A stretch of 61,401 nt of DNA from an uncultured Clostridia bacterium (GTDB lineage Bacteria > Bacillota > Clostridia > Peptostreptococcales > Anaerovoracaceae): the NCBI GenBank assembly GCA_938046095.1, contig CALIXS010000015.1, positions 1 through 61,401 on the forward strand, in the 5' to 3' direction. This document shows, in pieces, positions 8,608-16,872 of the stretch. The position numbers and the translations under genes were made by a program. The notes beneath the pieces are model-generated. The model saw nothing but the letters and a program-made list of their open reading frames with translations, was not told where the DNA came from and did no database searches. Position 1 is the stretch's first letter. Each line of letters begins with the position of its first letter.

Positions 8608-9477
8608 TTATTTCTCCGATACGGCACAGAATCCGTCGGCTATATCCGCAAAATCACGGAGGCTGAGCGTTTCCGGTCTTCTTGAAGCGTCTATCCCGCA
8701 TCCTGCGAGAACATCTCTGACAGTTTCCCTGTCGAAGCCGCCTCCCGTCAGCGAATTGAGCAACGTCTTTCGTCTTTGAGCAAAGCCTGCTTTGACACAC
8801 CTGAAAAACATATCCTCATTCACAGGTGTTACGACCTTTTTTTCTCCCGGCATGAGCTTCAGGACGCGCGAGTCCACTTTGGGTGCCGGCATGAACGACT
8901 CCTTCGGAACATCAACTACCGTTTCGACCTTGCAGTGATACTGCACAGCGACGGAAAGCGCCCCGTATGTCCTGCTGCCCGGCTCTGCCGTGATACGTTC
9001 GGCAACCTCTCTTTGCATCATTATTATTATGCTCTCGGCATCGACACTCTCACTGAGCAGCTTTATTATGATCGGAGTCGTTATATAGTACGGAAGATTT
9101 CCGACTATCTTTGCGCTCCTCATGCAGCTGCCGCGTATAATATCGTTGATATCGGTCCTGAGAACGTCTTTGTTTATTATATCTACATTATCCGCTCCCT
9201 CAAGATTGTCCTTGAGTATCGGTATAAGAGCTTTGTCTATTTCTATCGCGACCACCCTGCCTGCACATCTCGCCGCTTCGACCGTCAGCACTCCTATTCC
9301 CGGCCCTATCTCGATAACGAGATCCTCCGGACAAATCCCGGCCGCCCCGATCATAGCGTCTATCACGCTCTTGTCGGTAAGGAAGTTTTGGCCGAGGCTC
9401 TTCGCATTATGAAATCCGTATCGCGCACGTATAGCACGTATAGCTGCGGGTGAAAAAAGATCCATGCTTCCTCTCAT
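8608..9477 (-). CDS. rsmA: 16S rRNA dimethyladenosine transferase
   Basis: 289 residues, also known as KsgA. It dimethylates two adjacent adenines in the 3' terminal hairpin of 16S rRNA, a late step of 30S assembly. Visible motifs are SLGQNFLTD, VIEIGPGIGVLTVEAA (SAM binding), NLPYYI (catalytic NLPY) and a C-terminal helical domain. The ATG at 9477 overlaps the rnmV stop (ATGA); a second in-frame ATG four codons later has AGAGGA in front, but too close. The rnmV-rsmA order is a common Firmicutes pair linking 5S and 16S rRNA maturation. Confidence 0.95.
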   Translation of the reverse strand: MRGSMDLFSPAAIRAIRARYGFHNAKSLGQNFLTDKSVIDAMIGAAGICPEDLVIEIGPGIGVLTVEAARCAGRVVAIEIDKALIPILKDNLEGADNVDIINKDVLRTDINDIIRGSCMRSAKIVGNLPYYITTPIIIKLLSESVDAESIIIMMQREVAERITAEPGSRTYGALSVAVQYHCKVETVVDVPKESFMPAPKVDSRVLKLMPGEKKVVTPVNEDMFFRCVKAGFAQRRKTLLNSLTGGGFDRETVRDVLAGCGIDASRRPETLSLRDFADIADGFCAVSEK

Positions 9478-10031
9478 ACTTTTTTCCGTAAATTATCTGT
9501 TTCCCGATCAAAAGCCTCACGGCTCACGCCGAGTCCGTTAAGCCTTCCGAGCAGCGTTTTCGCATTTGCGTAGCCTATTCCGAGAGCCTCCCCGAGAGCC
9601 TCTCGCCTCTCGCGTGCACCGTCTTCCCCCGAAAGTCCCGCTGCCGCCAAATCCGCTTCCGTAAATTCCGCCCGTTTTTCCGTAAGAGAAAAGCTTACTT
9701 TTGACAGAGCTTCTCTTATATCCTGCGGCGAGGCGTTTTCGACTCCTGTGTCGCTGCCCGCCGTCGCTTTGCTCCGCGCTATAAACGCCTGTCCGGCGTC
9801 GGGGAATCTCCGAGATATCTTTTTCCTTATCTCTTCTCCGGCATGATCGGGATCCGTAAGGACGATGAGTCCCCTCATTCTGTAAGCCTCCTCGAGGCGC
9901 TTCCACGTCGCGCGTGTGATCCCGAAGCCGTGCGTCTCTATCGTGGCAGCATCAACAGCTCTCAGAACGGCAGCCGTATCATCGCGACCCTCCACGACTA
10001 TGACCTCTTTTATAATCAGCTTCTGCGACAT
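9474..10031 (-). CDS. rnmV: Ribonuclease M5
   Basis: 185 residues. It matures 5S rRNA by cutting both strands of the precursor. The N-terminal TOPRIM domain shows VVEGRDD (catalytic Glu) and LTDPDHAGEEIRKKI (DxD-like metal site). The C-terminal helical region (residues about 115-185) matches the family's second domain. It starts 2 bases after the stop of the septum protein gene and overlaps rsmA by 4 bases. Confidence 0.93.
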   Translation of the reverse strand: MSQKLIIKEVIVVEGRDDTAAVLRAVDAATIETHGFGITRATWKRLEEAYRMRGLIVLTDPDHAGEEIRKKISRRFPDAGQAFIARSKATAGSDTGVENASPQDIREALSKVSFSLTEKRAEFTEADLAAAGLSGEDGARERREALGEALGIGYANAKTLLGRLNGLGVSREAFDRETDNLRKKV

Positions 10032-10033
10032 AC

Positions 10034-10507
10034 TTATTCCTCCGGTGCATCTTCTTTCTCCGGTTCTGTCTCCGCGTCCGGCGATGACTCCGTGCCCGCT
10101 TCGTTTTCCGCCCCGAGTTCGGACTCAGGCGCCGCCTCGGATCGACCCTCCGCCGCCTGCCCTCCCGCCGCGGGCTGACCTCCCGTATTCGACTGTCCCG
10201 CCGCCTCTTTGCTGCCGTCGTCGTCTATAACGTACAAAACCTCTCCGGGTCTTATCATCTTGAGCTGCTTGCGCGCCTGCTCTTCTATATATCCAAGGTC
10301 GTTGACATTCTTGAGCTCGGCGATCAGATCCTCTTTTTTTTGAGTAAGCTCAGCATTCTTCGCCCTGAGCTCGTTCTGCTCAGCATGAAGGTCGATGATA
10401 TTTTTGACCGAATATCCGCAGAACACTATCAGCACCGCCATTACGGCCACGACAAATATCCTTATCGGATTTATTTTCTTTTTTCTTTTCCTTTTTGTTG
10501 CTGCCAT
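10034..10507 (-). CDS. FtsB/DivIC-like septum formation initiator
   Basis: 157 residues. A basic start (KRKRKKK) is followed by one membrane segment (residues about 15-35), a coiled coil (HAEQNELRAKNAELTQKK) and the family motif LGYIEEQARKQLKMIRPGE, then a low-complexity acidic tail rich in A, E, G and S. FtsB/DivIC proteins help assemble the divisome with FtsL and DivIB/FtsQ. ATG 10507 is chosen because AGGCGG precedes it and the lysine-rich start fits; the frame is open to 10591 but runs into the preceding gene. The chosen start overlaps the DnaD-like gene by 37 bases. The acidic tail of about 60 residues is longer than usual. Confidence 0.85.
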   Translation of the reverse strand: MAATKRKRKKKINPIRIFVVAVMAVLIVFCGYSVKNIIDLHAEQNELRAKNAELTQKKEDLIAELKNVNDLGYIEEQARKQLKMIRPGEVLYVIDDDGSKEAAGQSNTGGQPAAGGQAAEGRSEAAPESELGAENEAGTESSPDAETEPEKEDAPEE

Positions 10508-11769
10508 ATTTCCGCCTCTTGCATGCGCTGCTCCATGCATGTACACCTGACTCCCAGATCTGTTATCCCCGTGTCGCTGCATTTGCTGCATTTGTATCTG
10601 ACATCCGTATAATCTATATCAAAATCGTTTTCCGCCATTATGACAGCTCTGTCCGTATTCATCTGTTCCATCTCTTCGCTCAGCTTCCTTCCCGTACTCT
10701 GATCTCCGTTCGTTATCAGTGCGCGCGAAAGCTTCATTCCGAGCTCCTTTATCTTGTCGTCTATTTCCTTTATCTCGGGGAGTCTTTCATATACTTCCCG
10801 CCTTCTCTCCTCAGCCTCATCCTCGGCCTTCTGACGCAGCAAATCGAAGTATTCGTTCAGGACTCTCGCAGATACGGGCTTCTTTTCGTTGACGCCGCGC
10901 CCCTGCGTTTTCGCCTCCGATTCCCAGTTTCTGAGCACGCTGTCGACATACTTGATGTTCGGGTTCGATATCCCCGCCGTTTTTGCACATGCCTCGAGCA
11001 CCTTGTCCATGTTATAGCCTATGTCGTCAAACCACGTATCCATTATGCGCTGCTCCTCTTCCGAAGGATTACGCGAAAAACCGAGTGCTTTCATAACTCG
11101 CCTGTACGAGAAGAATTTCCGGTCGTTGCTTTCGAGATGCGCCCTCACCTCGTCCGCCGTTCTTATCCCATCCTGCGCCCAGCCCTCTATGACCTTTGAT
11201 ATGTAGTTAAAACTCATCTTGTTCTTTCCGAGGCAGTAATCGACTGCCGCGTTTATGACCTCCGACGTCATTTTAAGATCGTCTACCCAAGAAATCACGC
11301 ATTTCATATCGGATGACGACAGCGTCCTCGCCATCTTCGACTCAAGTTTTTTCATCAATTTGACGATCTCTTCGTTGCCGAACGAAGAAACCGGCCGAAC
11401 CTCTTCTCCCTCGCGTACGTCTGGCGCGAACGCCTTCTCTTTGGTTCCCGCTCCGAAAAGCTGATCCCTCAGGCTTACGAACTCAACGGTAAAGTCGAGC
11501 CTGTCTTCGTCATCAAAGTATCTCTTGCGGATAGCTCCGCAGTCCTCCCAAAAGTCCCATGCGCCGTCTATCGTCTTTTCATCCGTCGCAAGCATTTCCG
11601 CCATGCCCGCCTTTGTCATTGCGGTATCGTTTGCCGCAAGCCAGCGCGCGTAAAGATACACCCTGACATAATCTCCCGGTGCCATAGGTATAAGCTCGGC
11701 TATATAAATATTTTCGATAGAAAGCTCTCCAAAATAAGTATTTTCGAGCTTCGGTCCGGTGAAATTCAT
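10471..11769 (-). CDS. DnaD/DnaB-type primosome protein with C-terminal zinc motif
   Basis: About 432 residues. A winged-helix N-terminal domain (residues 25-115) is followed by two helical DnaD-type (DnaB_2) domains, around residues 150-215 and 230-300, ending in the WxxxGI-like EGWAQDGI and RNWESEAK. A helical segment and a zinc-binding pattern follow (CSKCSDTG ... CTCMEQR), as found at the start of DnaC/DnaI helicase loaders. The protein probably loads or remodels the replicative helicase, whose gene dnaB lies just upstream (17-base gap). The ATG at 11769 has AAAGG 7 bases upstream; the frame is open to 11826 but that part overlaps dnaB. The DnaD and zinc-finger combination suggests that loader functions are partly merged in one protein. 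Confidence 0.85.
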   Translation of the reverse strand: MNFTGPKLENTYFGELSIENIYIAELIPMAPGDYVRVYLYARWLAANDTAMTKAGMAEMLATDEKTIDGAWDFWEDCGAIRKRYFDDEDRLDFTVEFVSLRDQLFGAGTKEKAFAPDVREGEEVRPVSSFGNEEIVKLMKKLESKMARTLSSSDMKCVISWVDDLKMTSEVINAAVDYCLGKNKMSFNYISKVIEGWAQDGIRTADEVRAHLESNDRKFFSYRRVMKALGFSRNPSEEEQRIMDTWFDDIGYNMDKVLEACAKTAGISNPNIKYVDSVLRNWESEAKTQGRGVNEKKPVSARVLNEYFDLLRQKAEDEAEERRREVYERLPEIKEIDDKIKELGMKLSRALITNGDQSTGRKLSEEMEQMNTDRAVIMAENDFDIDYTDVRYKCSKCSDTGITDLGVRCTCMEQRMQEAEIWQQQKGKEKRK

Positions 11770-11786
11770 CTCCTCGCCTTTCTGTC

Positions 11787-13103
11787 TTACGCCATATCGC
11801 TGAATTTTGTATACCGGTCTACCCACGTGAGCTCAAGCTTGCCTGTCGATCCGTTTCTGTGCTTCGCGAGGTTGACTTCGCATACGCCCGGCCTTTCGCT
11901 GTCAGCCCCGTTATAATAATCGTCACGGTAAAGGAATATAACTATGTCCGCGTCCTGCTCTATCGAGCCCGATTCTCTAAGGTCGGAAAGCATCGGTCTG
12001 TGATCCTGTCTCAGCTCAGGCGCCCTCGAAAGCTGCGAGAGCAGTATTACGGGACAGTCCATCTCTCTCGCCAGAAGCTTGAAGTACCGGGATATCTTGC
12101 TGACCTCCTGCTGCCTGCTGTCGCTCCTTCCCTCCGATTCCATGAGCTGCAGGTAATCGACGATTATGAGGTCAAGTCCGTACTGAGCCTTCATACGGCG
12201 GCATTTGTTCTTCATCTCCATTATAGAGATACCCGGAGTATCGTCTATCGTTATGTTGATGCGCGAAAGCTGATCCGTCGCCAGATTTATCCTCTGCCAG
12301 TCGTTTCTCTCTATCTTCCCCGTACGCAGCCTCGTCAGCTCTATATTGCTCTCCATCGAAAGAAGCCTCTGCCCGAGCTGATCCGCCGACATCTCGAGGT
12401 TGAAGATTATAACGCCGGCATCGCCTTTTTTGGCGGCATTGAGCGCCAGATTGAGTGCAAACGAGCTCTTTCCCATAGCGGGTCTTGCCGCTACGATTAT
12501 CAGATCCGATTTCTGCAGACCGCTCGTCAGTTCATCGAGTTTATGAAAGCCCGTGGGCAGGCCTGTGATGCGCCCCTCCGACTTTATGGCCTTGTCTATC
12601 ATATCGATGTTCTTGAGCATGACGTCTTTTATATGCGTAAAATTGCGCGACTGTTTTTTTGCTGCAATATCAAATATGCGCCTCTCCGCATTGTCGAGGA
12701 TGTGACCGGCATCTTCGCTTTCGTTGAAGCTTTCGTCCTTTATCCGATCCGCCGTGCTTATGAGTCTGCGAAGCTGCGCTTTTTCTGATACGATTCTGGC
12801 GTATCCGACGGCTCCCGAAGCGGAGGGAACACCTGCCGGGAGCGAGGCTATATAAGCTCTGCCTCCCGCCGTTTCGAGCGTCCCGCGCTTTTTAAGCTCA
12901 TCGCACACCGTAACTATATCTACGGAAACATTCTCCTTGAACAGGTTTATTATCGCCTTGTATATCTCCGAATGCGCGGCATCGTAAAAGTCGTTATCCA
13001 CGACTATATCACTTATCTCGGACAAAGCGTCCTTGCTCAGCATACAGGCGCCGAGCGTCGATTGCTCCGCCTCTTTGTTGTGCGGGGGTATTCTCTCTGC
13101 CAT
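11787..13103 (-). CDS. dnaB: Replicative DNA helicase DnaB
   Basis: 438 residues, standard size. It forms the hexameric 5'-3' helicase of the replisome. The N-terminal domain starts with PPHNKEAEQSTLGACML; the RecA-like C-terminal domain has Walker A ARPAMGKSSFALN (near residue 205), Walker B LIIVDYLQLM, and the DLRESGSIEQDAD and YRDDYY motifs. No intein or insertion is seen. It lies between rplI (19 bases upstream) and the DnaD-like gene, the usual rplI-dnaB order. Confidence 0.97.
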   Translation of the reverse strand: MAERIPPHNKEAEQSTLGACMLSKDALSEISDIVVDNDFYDAAHSEIYKAIINLFKENVSVDIVTVCDELKKRGTLETAGGRAYIASLPAGVPSASGAVGYARIVSEKAQLRRLISTADRIKDESFNESEDAGHILDNAERRIFDIAAKKQSRNFTHIKDVMLKNIDMIDKAIKSEGRITGLPTGFHKLDELTSGLQKSDLIIVAARPAMGKSSFALNLALNAAKKGDAGVIIFNLEMSADQLGQRLLSMESNIELTRLRTGKIERNDWQRINLATDQLSRINITIDDTPGISIMEMKNKCRRMKAQYGLDLIIVDYLQLMESEGRSDSRQQEVSKISRYFKLLAREMDCPVILLSQLSRAPELRQDHRPMLSDLRESGSIEQDADIVIFLYRDDYYNGADSERPGVCEVNLAKHRNGSTGKLELTWVDRYTKFSDMA

Positions 13104-13122
13104 CCTCTATACTCCTGATTTC

Positions 13123-13569
13123 TTATATGCTCTCCACTTCTATCCTGAGCGAGCCTTTGATCTCCTGATAAAGCTTAATATCCACATCAAACGTGCCGAC
13201 AGCCTTGATAGGTGAGGAAAGCGCGATCTTCTTTCTGTCTATGTCCATTCCCAACTGATCTTTTGCGGCCTCGGCGATATCTTTGCTCGTTATCGAGCCG
13301 AACAATTTGCCGCCCTCGCCCGATTTCATTTTTATAACAAGCTTTTTGCCGCTCAGCATCTCCTTCGCTTTTTCGGCATCGGCTTTGCTCTCGGCTGCTG
13401 CAAGCGCGACCTGCGCCCTTTGCTTCTCAAGTATTTTGATGTTCGCAGGCGTCGCCTCGACAGCCAGGCCCTTAGGTATGAGCATGTTTCTCGCGAATCC
13501 GTCGCTGACCCTGACTATTTCTCCCGCCTTGCCTGTTCCGTTAACGGTCTTCTTCAATATCACCTGCAT
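13123..13569 (-). CDS. rplI: Ribosomal protein bL9
   Basis: 148 residues. It is a protein of the large subunit with an N-terminal RNA-binding domain (MQVILKKTVNGTGKAGEIV, then GFARNMLIPKGLA), a long connecting helix (residues about 45-78) and a C-terminal domain beginning GEGGKLFGSIT. The length is normal. Its start overlaps the end of gdpP by 29 bases, so translation is probably coupled. Confidence 0.97.
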   Translation of the reverse strand: MQVILKKTVNGTGKAGEIVRVSDGFARNMLIPKGLAVEATPANIKILEKQRAQVALAAAESKADAEKAKEMLSGKKLVIKMKSGEGGKLFGSITSKDIAEAAKDQLGMDIDRKKIALSSPIKAVGTFDVDIKLYQEIKGSLRIEVESI

Positions 13570-15322
13570 TTTTCTTCTCCTTGTTCAAAAGCTCCAGGAG
13601 CTTGTTTATCGTTACCTGCGGACTTTCTCCGACCTGCGCGCCCGCCGTGTTGAGATGTCCGCCGCCACCTATCTTCTCGACGATAACCTGCACGTTTATC
13701 TCTCCGAGTGATCTCGCCGATACGCATGTCACGCCGCTTTCGTTGCGACCCGCGACGAAGCTCGCTTTGACGCCCTTTATGTTTATCAGTTCGTCCGCCA
13801 CTTGAGCGTTGATGACCTGCGCATCCTGATTTTTACCCTCACACACCGAGGTGGCGATTCCTCCCTCATAAAAATTCGCATTCGCTATTGCTCTCGCCCT
13901 GACCTTGAAAGTGCTCAGATCTGTCTGAAAGAACCTCTTGACCTCTGTCGTATCGGCGCCGGCACGCCGCAGCCACGCCGCAGCCTCAAACGTCCTCACG
14001 CCTGTCTTCACGGCAAATCTATTCGTATCTACCGTCATTCCCGCAAGAAGCGCTTCCGCCTCCAGCTTTACGAGCGACTTTTTCGGTATTACGTATTGGA
14101 GCATCTCCGTAACGAGCTCCGCCGCGGATGATGCGTATGTTTCTATATATGACAGCGTGGGATTTTCTATGTAATCTTCCGCTCTCCTGTGATGATCTAT
14201 TACGACGATCCTGTCCGTCATGTTCAGGAGCTGAGGATCCTCGAGATAGCTCGGTCTTTGCGTATCCACGACGACGAGCAAAGTATCGCCGTTTATGATC
14301 GACCTCGCCTTTTCCGTCGATGCGAGGTTATACACCTGGGTATCCCTGACCTGATTGTAGACAGCCTGCATCGAATCGCTCACCTCGTCTATCACGATAT
14401 GCGATTCCGTACCGCAGAACATACATATCCTGTATATCCCCAGAGCCGATCCGAATGAGTCCATATCGGCATGCTGATGCCCCATTATAAGGACACGGTC
14501 GGCCTGCTCTATAAGTTTGCACAGCGCGTGAGCGATCATCCTCGACTTTCCTTTGCTGCCCGTATCAATCGATTGCGTCTTACCGCCGTAATATGTTATC
14601 TCGTTGCCCTCTTTGACTACAACCTGATCGCCTCCGCGGCCGAGCGCCAGATCGAGCGCTGCGACGGAGTAATCCGCCGTTTCCGCAATATTATCTCCGC
14701 CGACACCTATGCCGATACTCAGGCTCAGAGGAAAATCCGTACCCGTTTCGATTTTCCTGACTTCGTCGAGTATGGTGAACCTGCTTTTTGTTATCGTATC
14801 GAGGTATCTTCCGTGCAGATATATGACGTACAGCGAGTTTTTGATTTTATCGAGCGTAGCGCTTATGTCCGCCGCCCAAACGCGTATTATGCGGTCGACC
14901 TTTCCTGTGACCGACATACCCGTATCCGGCTCTACCGTATCCTGAAACTGATCGTAATTGTCGATGTTTATCCTGCATATGCAGACCCTCTCCGAGTCGT
15001 AGCGCTGCTTCAGCTCCTCAAGCAGAGTAACATCACGGAAGAAAACGATTATATCGCCACTTTCATCGCCCTGCCCCGGATCCGTAACTACGGCAAACCT
15101 GCGGCCGTTGCGCTCTATGACGTACTTCCCGTTGTTCTTTACTGTCAGATCCTTTGTCCTTACTCCGGTCAGTGCGAAAAAATCCTGATCCTCGATATCG
15201 CGGTACAGAAAAACCTGTTCGATATATTTGTTCGCGGATATTATTTTTCCGGATTTATTCACTATGCACATGGGGATCGGAATATGCGATGACGCAATCC
15301 TGTCGAGCACTTCTTTCTTCAT
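13541..15322 (-). CDS. gdpP: GdpP-like cyclic-di-AMP phosphodiesterase lacking membrane segments
   Basis: 593 residues. Order: PAS-like sensor (residues about 1-100), degenerate GGDEF (about 105-240), DHH domain (VLIMGHQHADMDSFGSALG, VVVDTQRP, VVIDHHRR) and DHHA1 domain with GGGGHLNTAGAQ. It should hydrolyse c-di-AMP to pApA. Typical GdpP has two N-terminal membrane helices; here the protein starts directly at the PAS domain. The start is well supported by GAGGTG 8 bases before the ATG and a nearby upstream promoter, so the enzyme looks genuinely soluble. It is the first gene of the long operon running to the GNAT gene; the gdpP-rplI-dnaB order is conserved in Firmicutes. Confidence 0.92.
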   Translation of the reverse strand: MKKEVLDRIASSHIPIPMCIVNKSGKIISANKYIEQVFLYRDIEDQDFFALTGVRTKDLTVKNNGKYVIERNGRRFAVVTDPGQGDESGDIIVFFRDVTLLEELKQRYDSERVCICRINIDNYDQFQDTVEPDTGMSVTGKVDRIIRVWAADISATLDKIKNSLYVIYLHGRYLDTITKSRFTILDEVRKIETGTDFPLSLSIGIGVGGDNIAETADYSVAALDLALGRGGDQVVVKEGNEITYYGGKTQSIDTGSKGKSRMIAHALCKLIEQADRVLIMGHQHADMDSFGSALGIYRICMFCGTESHIVIDEVSDSMQAVYNQVRDTQVYNLASTEKARSIINGDTLLVVVDTQRPSYLEDPQLLNMTDRIVVIDHHRRAEDYIENPTLSYIETYASSAAELVTEMLQYVIPKKSLVKLEAEALLAGMTVDTNRFAVKTGVRTFEAAAWLRRAGADTTEVKRFFQTDLSTFKVRARAIANANFYEGGIATSVCEGKNQDAQVINAQVADELINIKGVKASFVAGRNESGVTCVSARSLGEINVQVIVEKIGGGGHLNTAGAQVGESPQVTINKLLELLNKEKKNAGDIEEDR

Positions 15323-15428
15323 ATCGATAACACCTCATTTGCAGCTGAGATTTTGAAAGCTTTTTTTGCGCACACAAAATGTATATACATTACATTATTA
15401 TTTGGCTGTACTCTCATTAAACTATATT

Positions 15429-15455
15429 ATTATATCATATTATTACTCTCTTCAA
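15429..15455 (-). promoter_or_regulatory. Possible promoter of the gdpP operon
   Basis: On the minus strand TTGAAG and TATAAT are separated by 15 bases, shorter than ideal. A perfect 14-base palindrome AATGTATATACATT lies at 15378-15391 in the leader and could be an operator. Both are sequence-only calls. Confidence 0.4.
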
Positions 15456-15505
15456 TGTGACGATTTTTTATTTTGTACTGATCGCCCAACGGGAGTAACT
15501 TCCCA

Positions 15506-15532
15506 AAGTAAGTCCCGCAGCGGGACTTACTT
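15506..15532. repeat. Perfect 13-bp inverted repeat
   Basis: AAGTAAGTCCCGC and GCGGGACTTACTT flank a single A. It can form a very stable hairpin on either strand, but there is no T run on either side, so it is not a simple terminator. A second small inverted repeat (GGGAGTAACTTCCC, 15491-15504) lies directly beside it. Confidence 0.7.
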
Positions 15533-15720
15533 ATTCTGATTTATCACATTATACATACGTCGATGTATTGACAAGTGTATATGAGTGCAGCACCATATTG
15601 ATAGATTATTCATACATATCACAGAAGTGTGACTCCCGAACAGGGTGAGACCGATGTTTTACCTTTGAGAGATATAATATGAAATATGAAACGGATCAAT
15701 GAGGAATACATGACAACAGG

Positions 15721-15760
15721 CAAAAACCGCGGACTGTGAGGTCGGCGGTTTTTGTCTTTT
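15721..15760. terminator. Rho-independent terminator, probably bidirectional
   Basis: CAAAAACCGC (15721-15730) pairs with GCGGTTTTTG (15745-15754) around a 14-base loop, followed by TCTTTT. On the minus strand the A tract becomes a U tract, so it may end parB transcripts. On the plus strand it could end a short RNA starting after the TATAAT at 15673-15678. Confidence 0.7.
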
Positions 15761-15963
15761 GATGAGATGAAATTCTTTTTTTGACTCACGCTTTACGCAA
15801 TTATAACGGTACTCTAAATTATCGTGTAGGTATTAAAAAGAAATCGAAGTACTTCAATCATATCAAGCCTTTACATGTTTTTTAACGTTTCGCATAACCT
15901 CTCATTTAGTTCGTCATACTCAATACAATAAAACAATGTCACAGCTACTACGTACACGATATT

Positions 15964-16872
15964 TCAGCCTCTTGCGGTTCTGAATATATCTATGAGCCTG
16001 TTAAGCTCCTCGCTGCTGTAATACTCGAACTCTATCGCACCGCCGGAGCCCTTCGTCTCAATGTTCACCTTCGTTCCGAACAGATCCTTAAGCTCGCCTT
16101 CGATGCTCACAATATCCCTGCTCTTCGCGCGTTTTGCCGGTCTGCCGCGTTTTTTCGGGCCGCGCGATGCGAGCCTTTCCGTTTCTCTCACGGAAAGACC
16201 GTCCTTTATTACGCGCTCGGCGAGCTCAAACTGGCGCGCTTCGGAGCCCGCCGACAGGATGGCTCTCGCATGCCCTGCCGAGAGCAGTCCTTCCGAAACC
16301 CTGCTCCTTATCTCCTGCGGAAGATTAAGGAGTCTGAGGGAGTTTGTTATATACGGTCTCGACTTGCTGACGCCCTTTGATACCTCGGTCTGCGTCAGTC
16401 CGTATACGCTTATCATCTTCTCGAGACCCTCGGCTTCCTCTATCGGATCGAGGTCTTCACGCTGCATGTTCTCTATGATGGCTACGAGCATATTCTCCTC
16501 GTCGGTGAAATCCCTTATAAGGCACGGCACCTCTTTGAGGTCTGCGACACGGGCGGCTCGCCAGCGCCTCTCTCCCGCGACTATCTCGTATCCCCTTACC
16601 GCCTTTCGCACTACGAGAGGCTGTATTATTCCGTGCTCGACGATAGAGGCGGCAAGCTCATCTATCTTTTCTTTGTTGAAGTTTTTTCTCGGCTGCCCGC
16701 TGTTCGGCTTGATGTCGTTTATCCCGATATAATGTACGGCATTCCCGTCGGCCGTTTCTTCCTCCGCCGATAAAACCGTCTCCTCCTCCGGTCTCCGTAC
16801 CGACTCGCGATCGGCGAACAGAGCATCCAAACCGCGCCCGAGACCTCGCGATCTACCTTTTGCTGACATCAT
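15964..16872 (-). CDS. parB: Chromosome partitioning protein ParB
   Basis: 302 residues. It is a CTPase clamp that loads at parS and organises the origin for segregation. The N-terminal GRGLDALFAD leader is followed by the ParB/Srx domain with GQPRKNF and the CTP-binding motifs AGERRWRAA and ENMQREDLDPIEEA. The parS-reading HTH is near residues 155-180 (TQTEVSKGVSKSRPYITNSL). A basic linker (GPKKRGRPAKRAK) leads to a C-terminal dimerisation domain. It overlaps parA by 4 bases (ATGA). Two perfect parS sites lie within 1.1 kb. No noc paralogue is present next to it. Confidence 0.96.
   Translation of the reverse strand: MMSAKGRSRGLGRGLDALFADRESVRRPEEETVLSAEEETADGNAVHYIGINDIKPNSGQPRKNFNKEKIDELAASIVEHGIIQPLVVRKAVRGYEIVAGERRWRAARVADLKEVPCLIRDFTDEENMLVAIIENMQREDLDPIEEAEGLEKMISVYGLTQTEVSKGVSKSRPYITNSLRLLNLPQEIRSRVSEGLLSAGHARAILSAGSEARQFELAERVIKDGLSVRETERLASRGPKKRGRPAKRAKSRDIVSIEGELKDLFGTKVNIETKGSGGAIEFEYYSSEELNRLIDIFRTARG

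Larger units (their letters stand above)
15323..15963. other. Gene-poor interval between gdpP and parB
   Basis: 640 bases, AT-rich, with no convincing long gene. It holds the gdpP promoter region, a 27-base perfect hairpin, a TATAAT at 15673-15678 and a strong bidirectional hairpin at 15721-15760, listed separately. A 10-base palindrome GAAGTACTTC sits at 15846-15855. A possible 28-residue peptide on the minus strand (GTG 15957 to TAA 15871-15873) has GAGG 10 bases upstream, formed by the end of parB; I cannot support it as a real gene. Confidence 0.6.

Noticed and set aside
15871..15957. 28-residue peptide directly after parB
   Set aside because: It has a GTG start with GAGG ahead, but that sequence is the end of parB, and the peptide is too short to judge without comparison.
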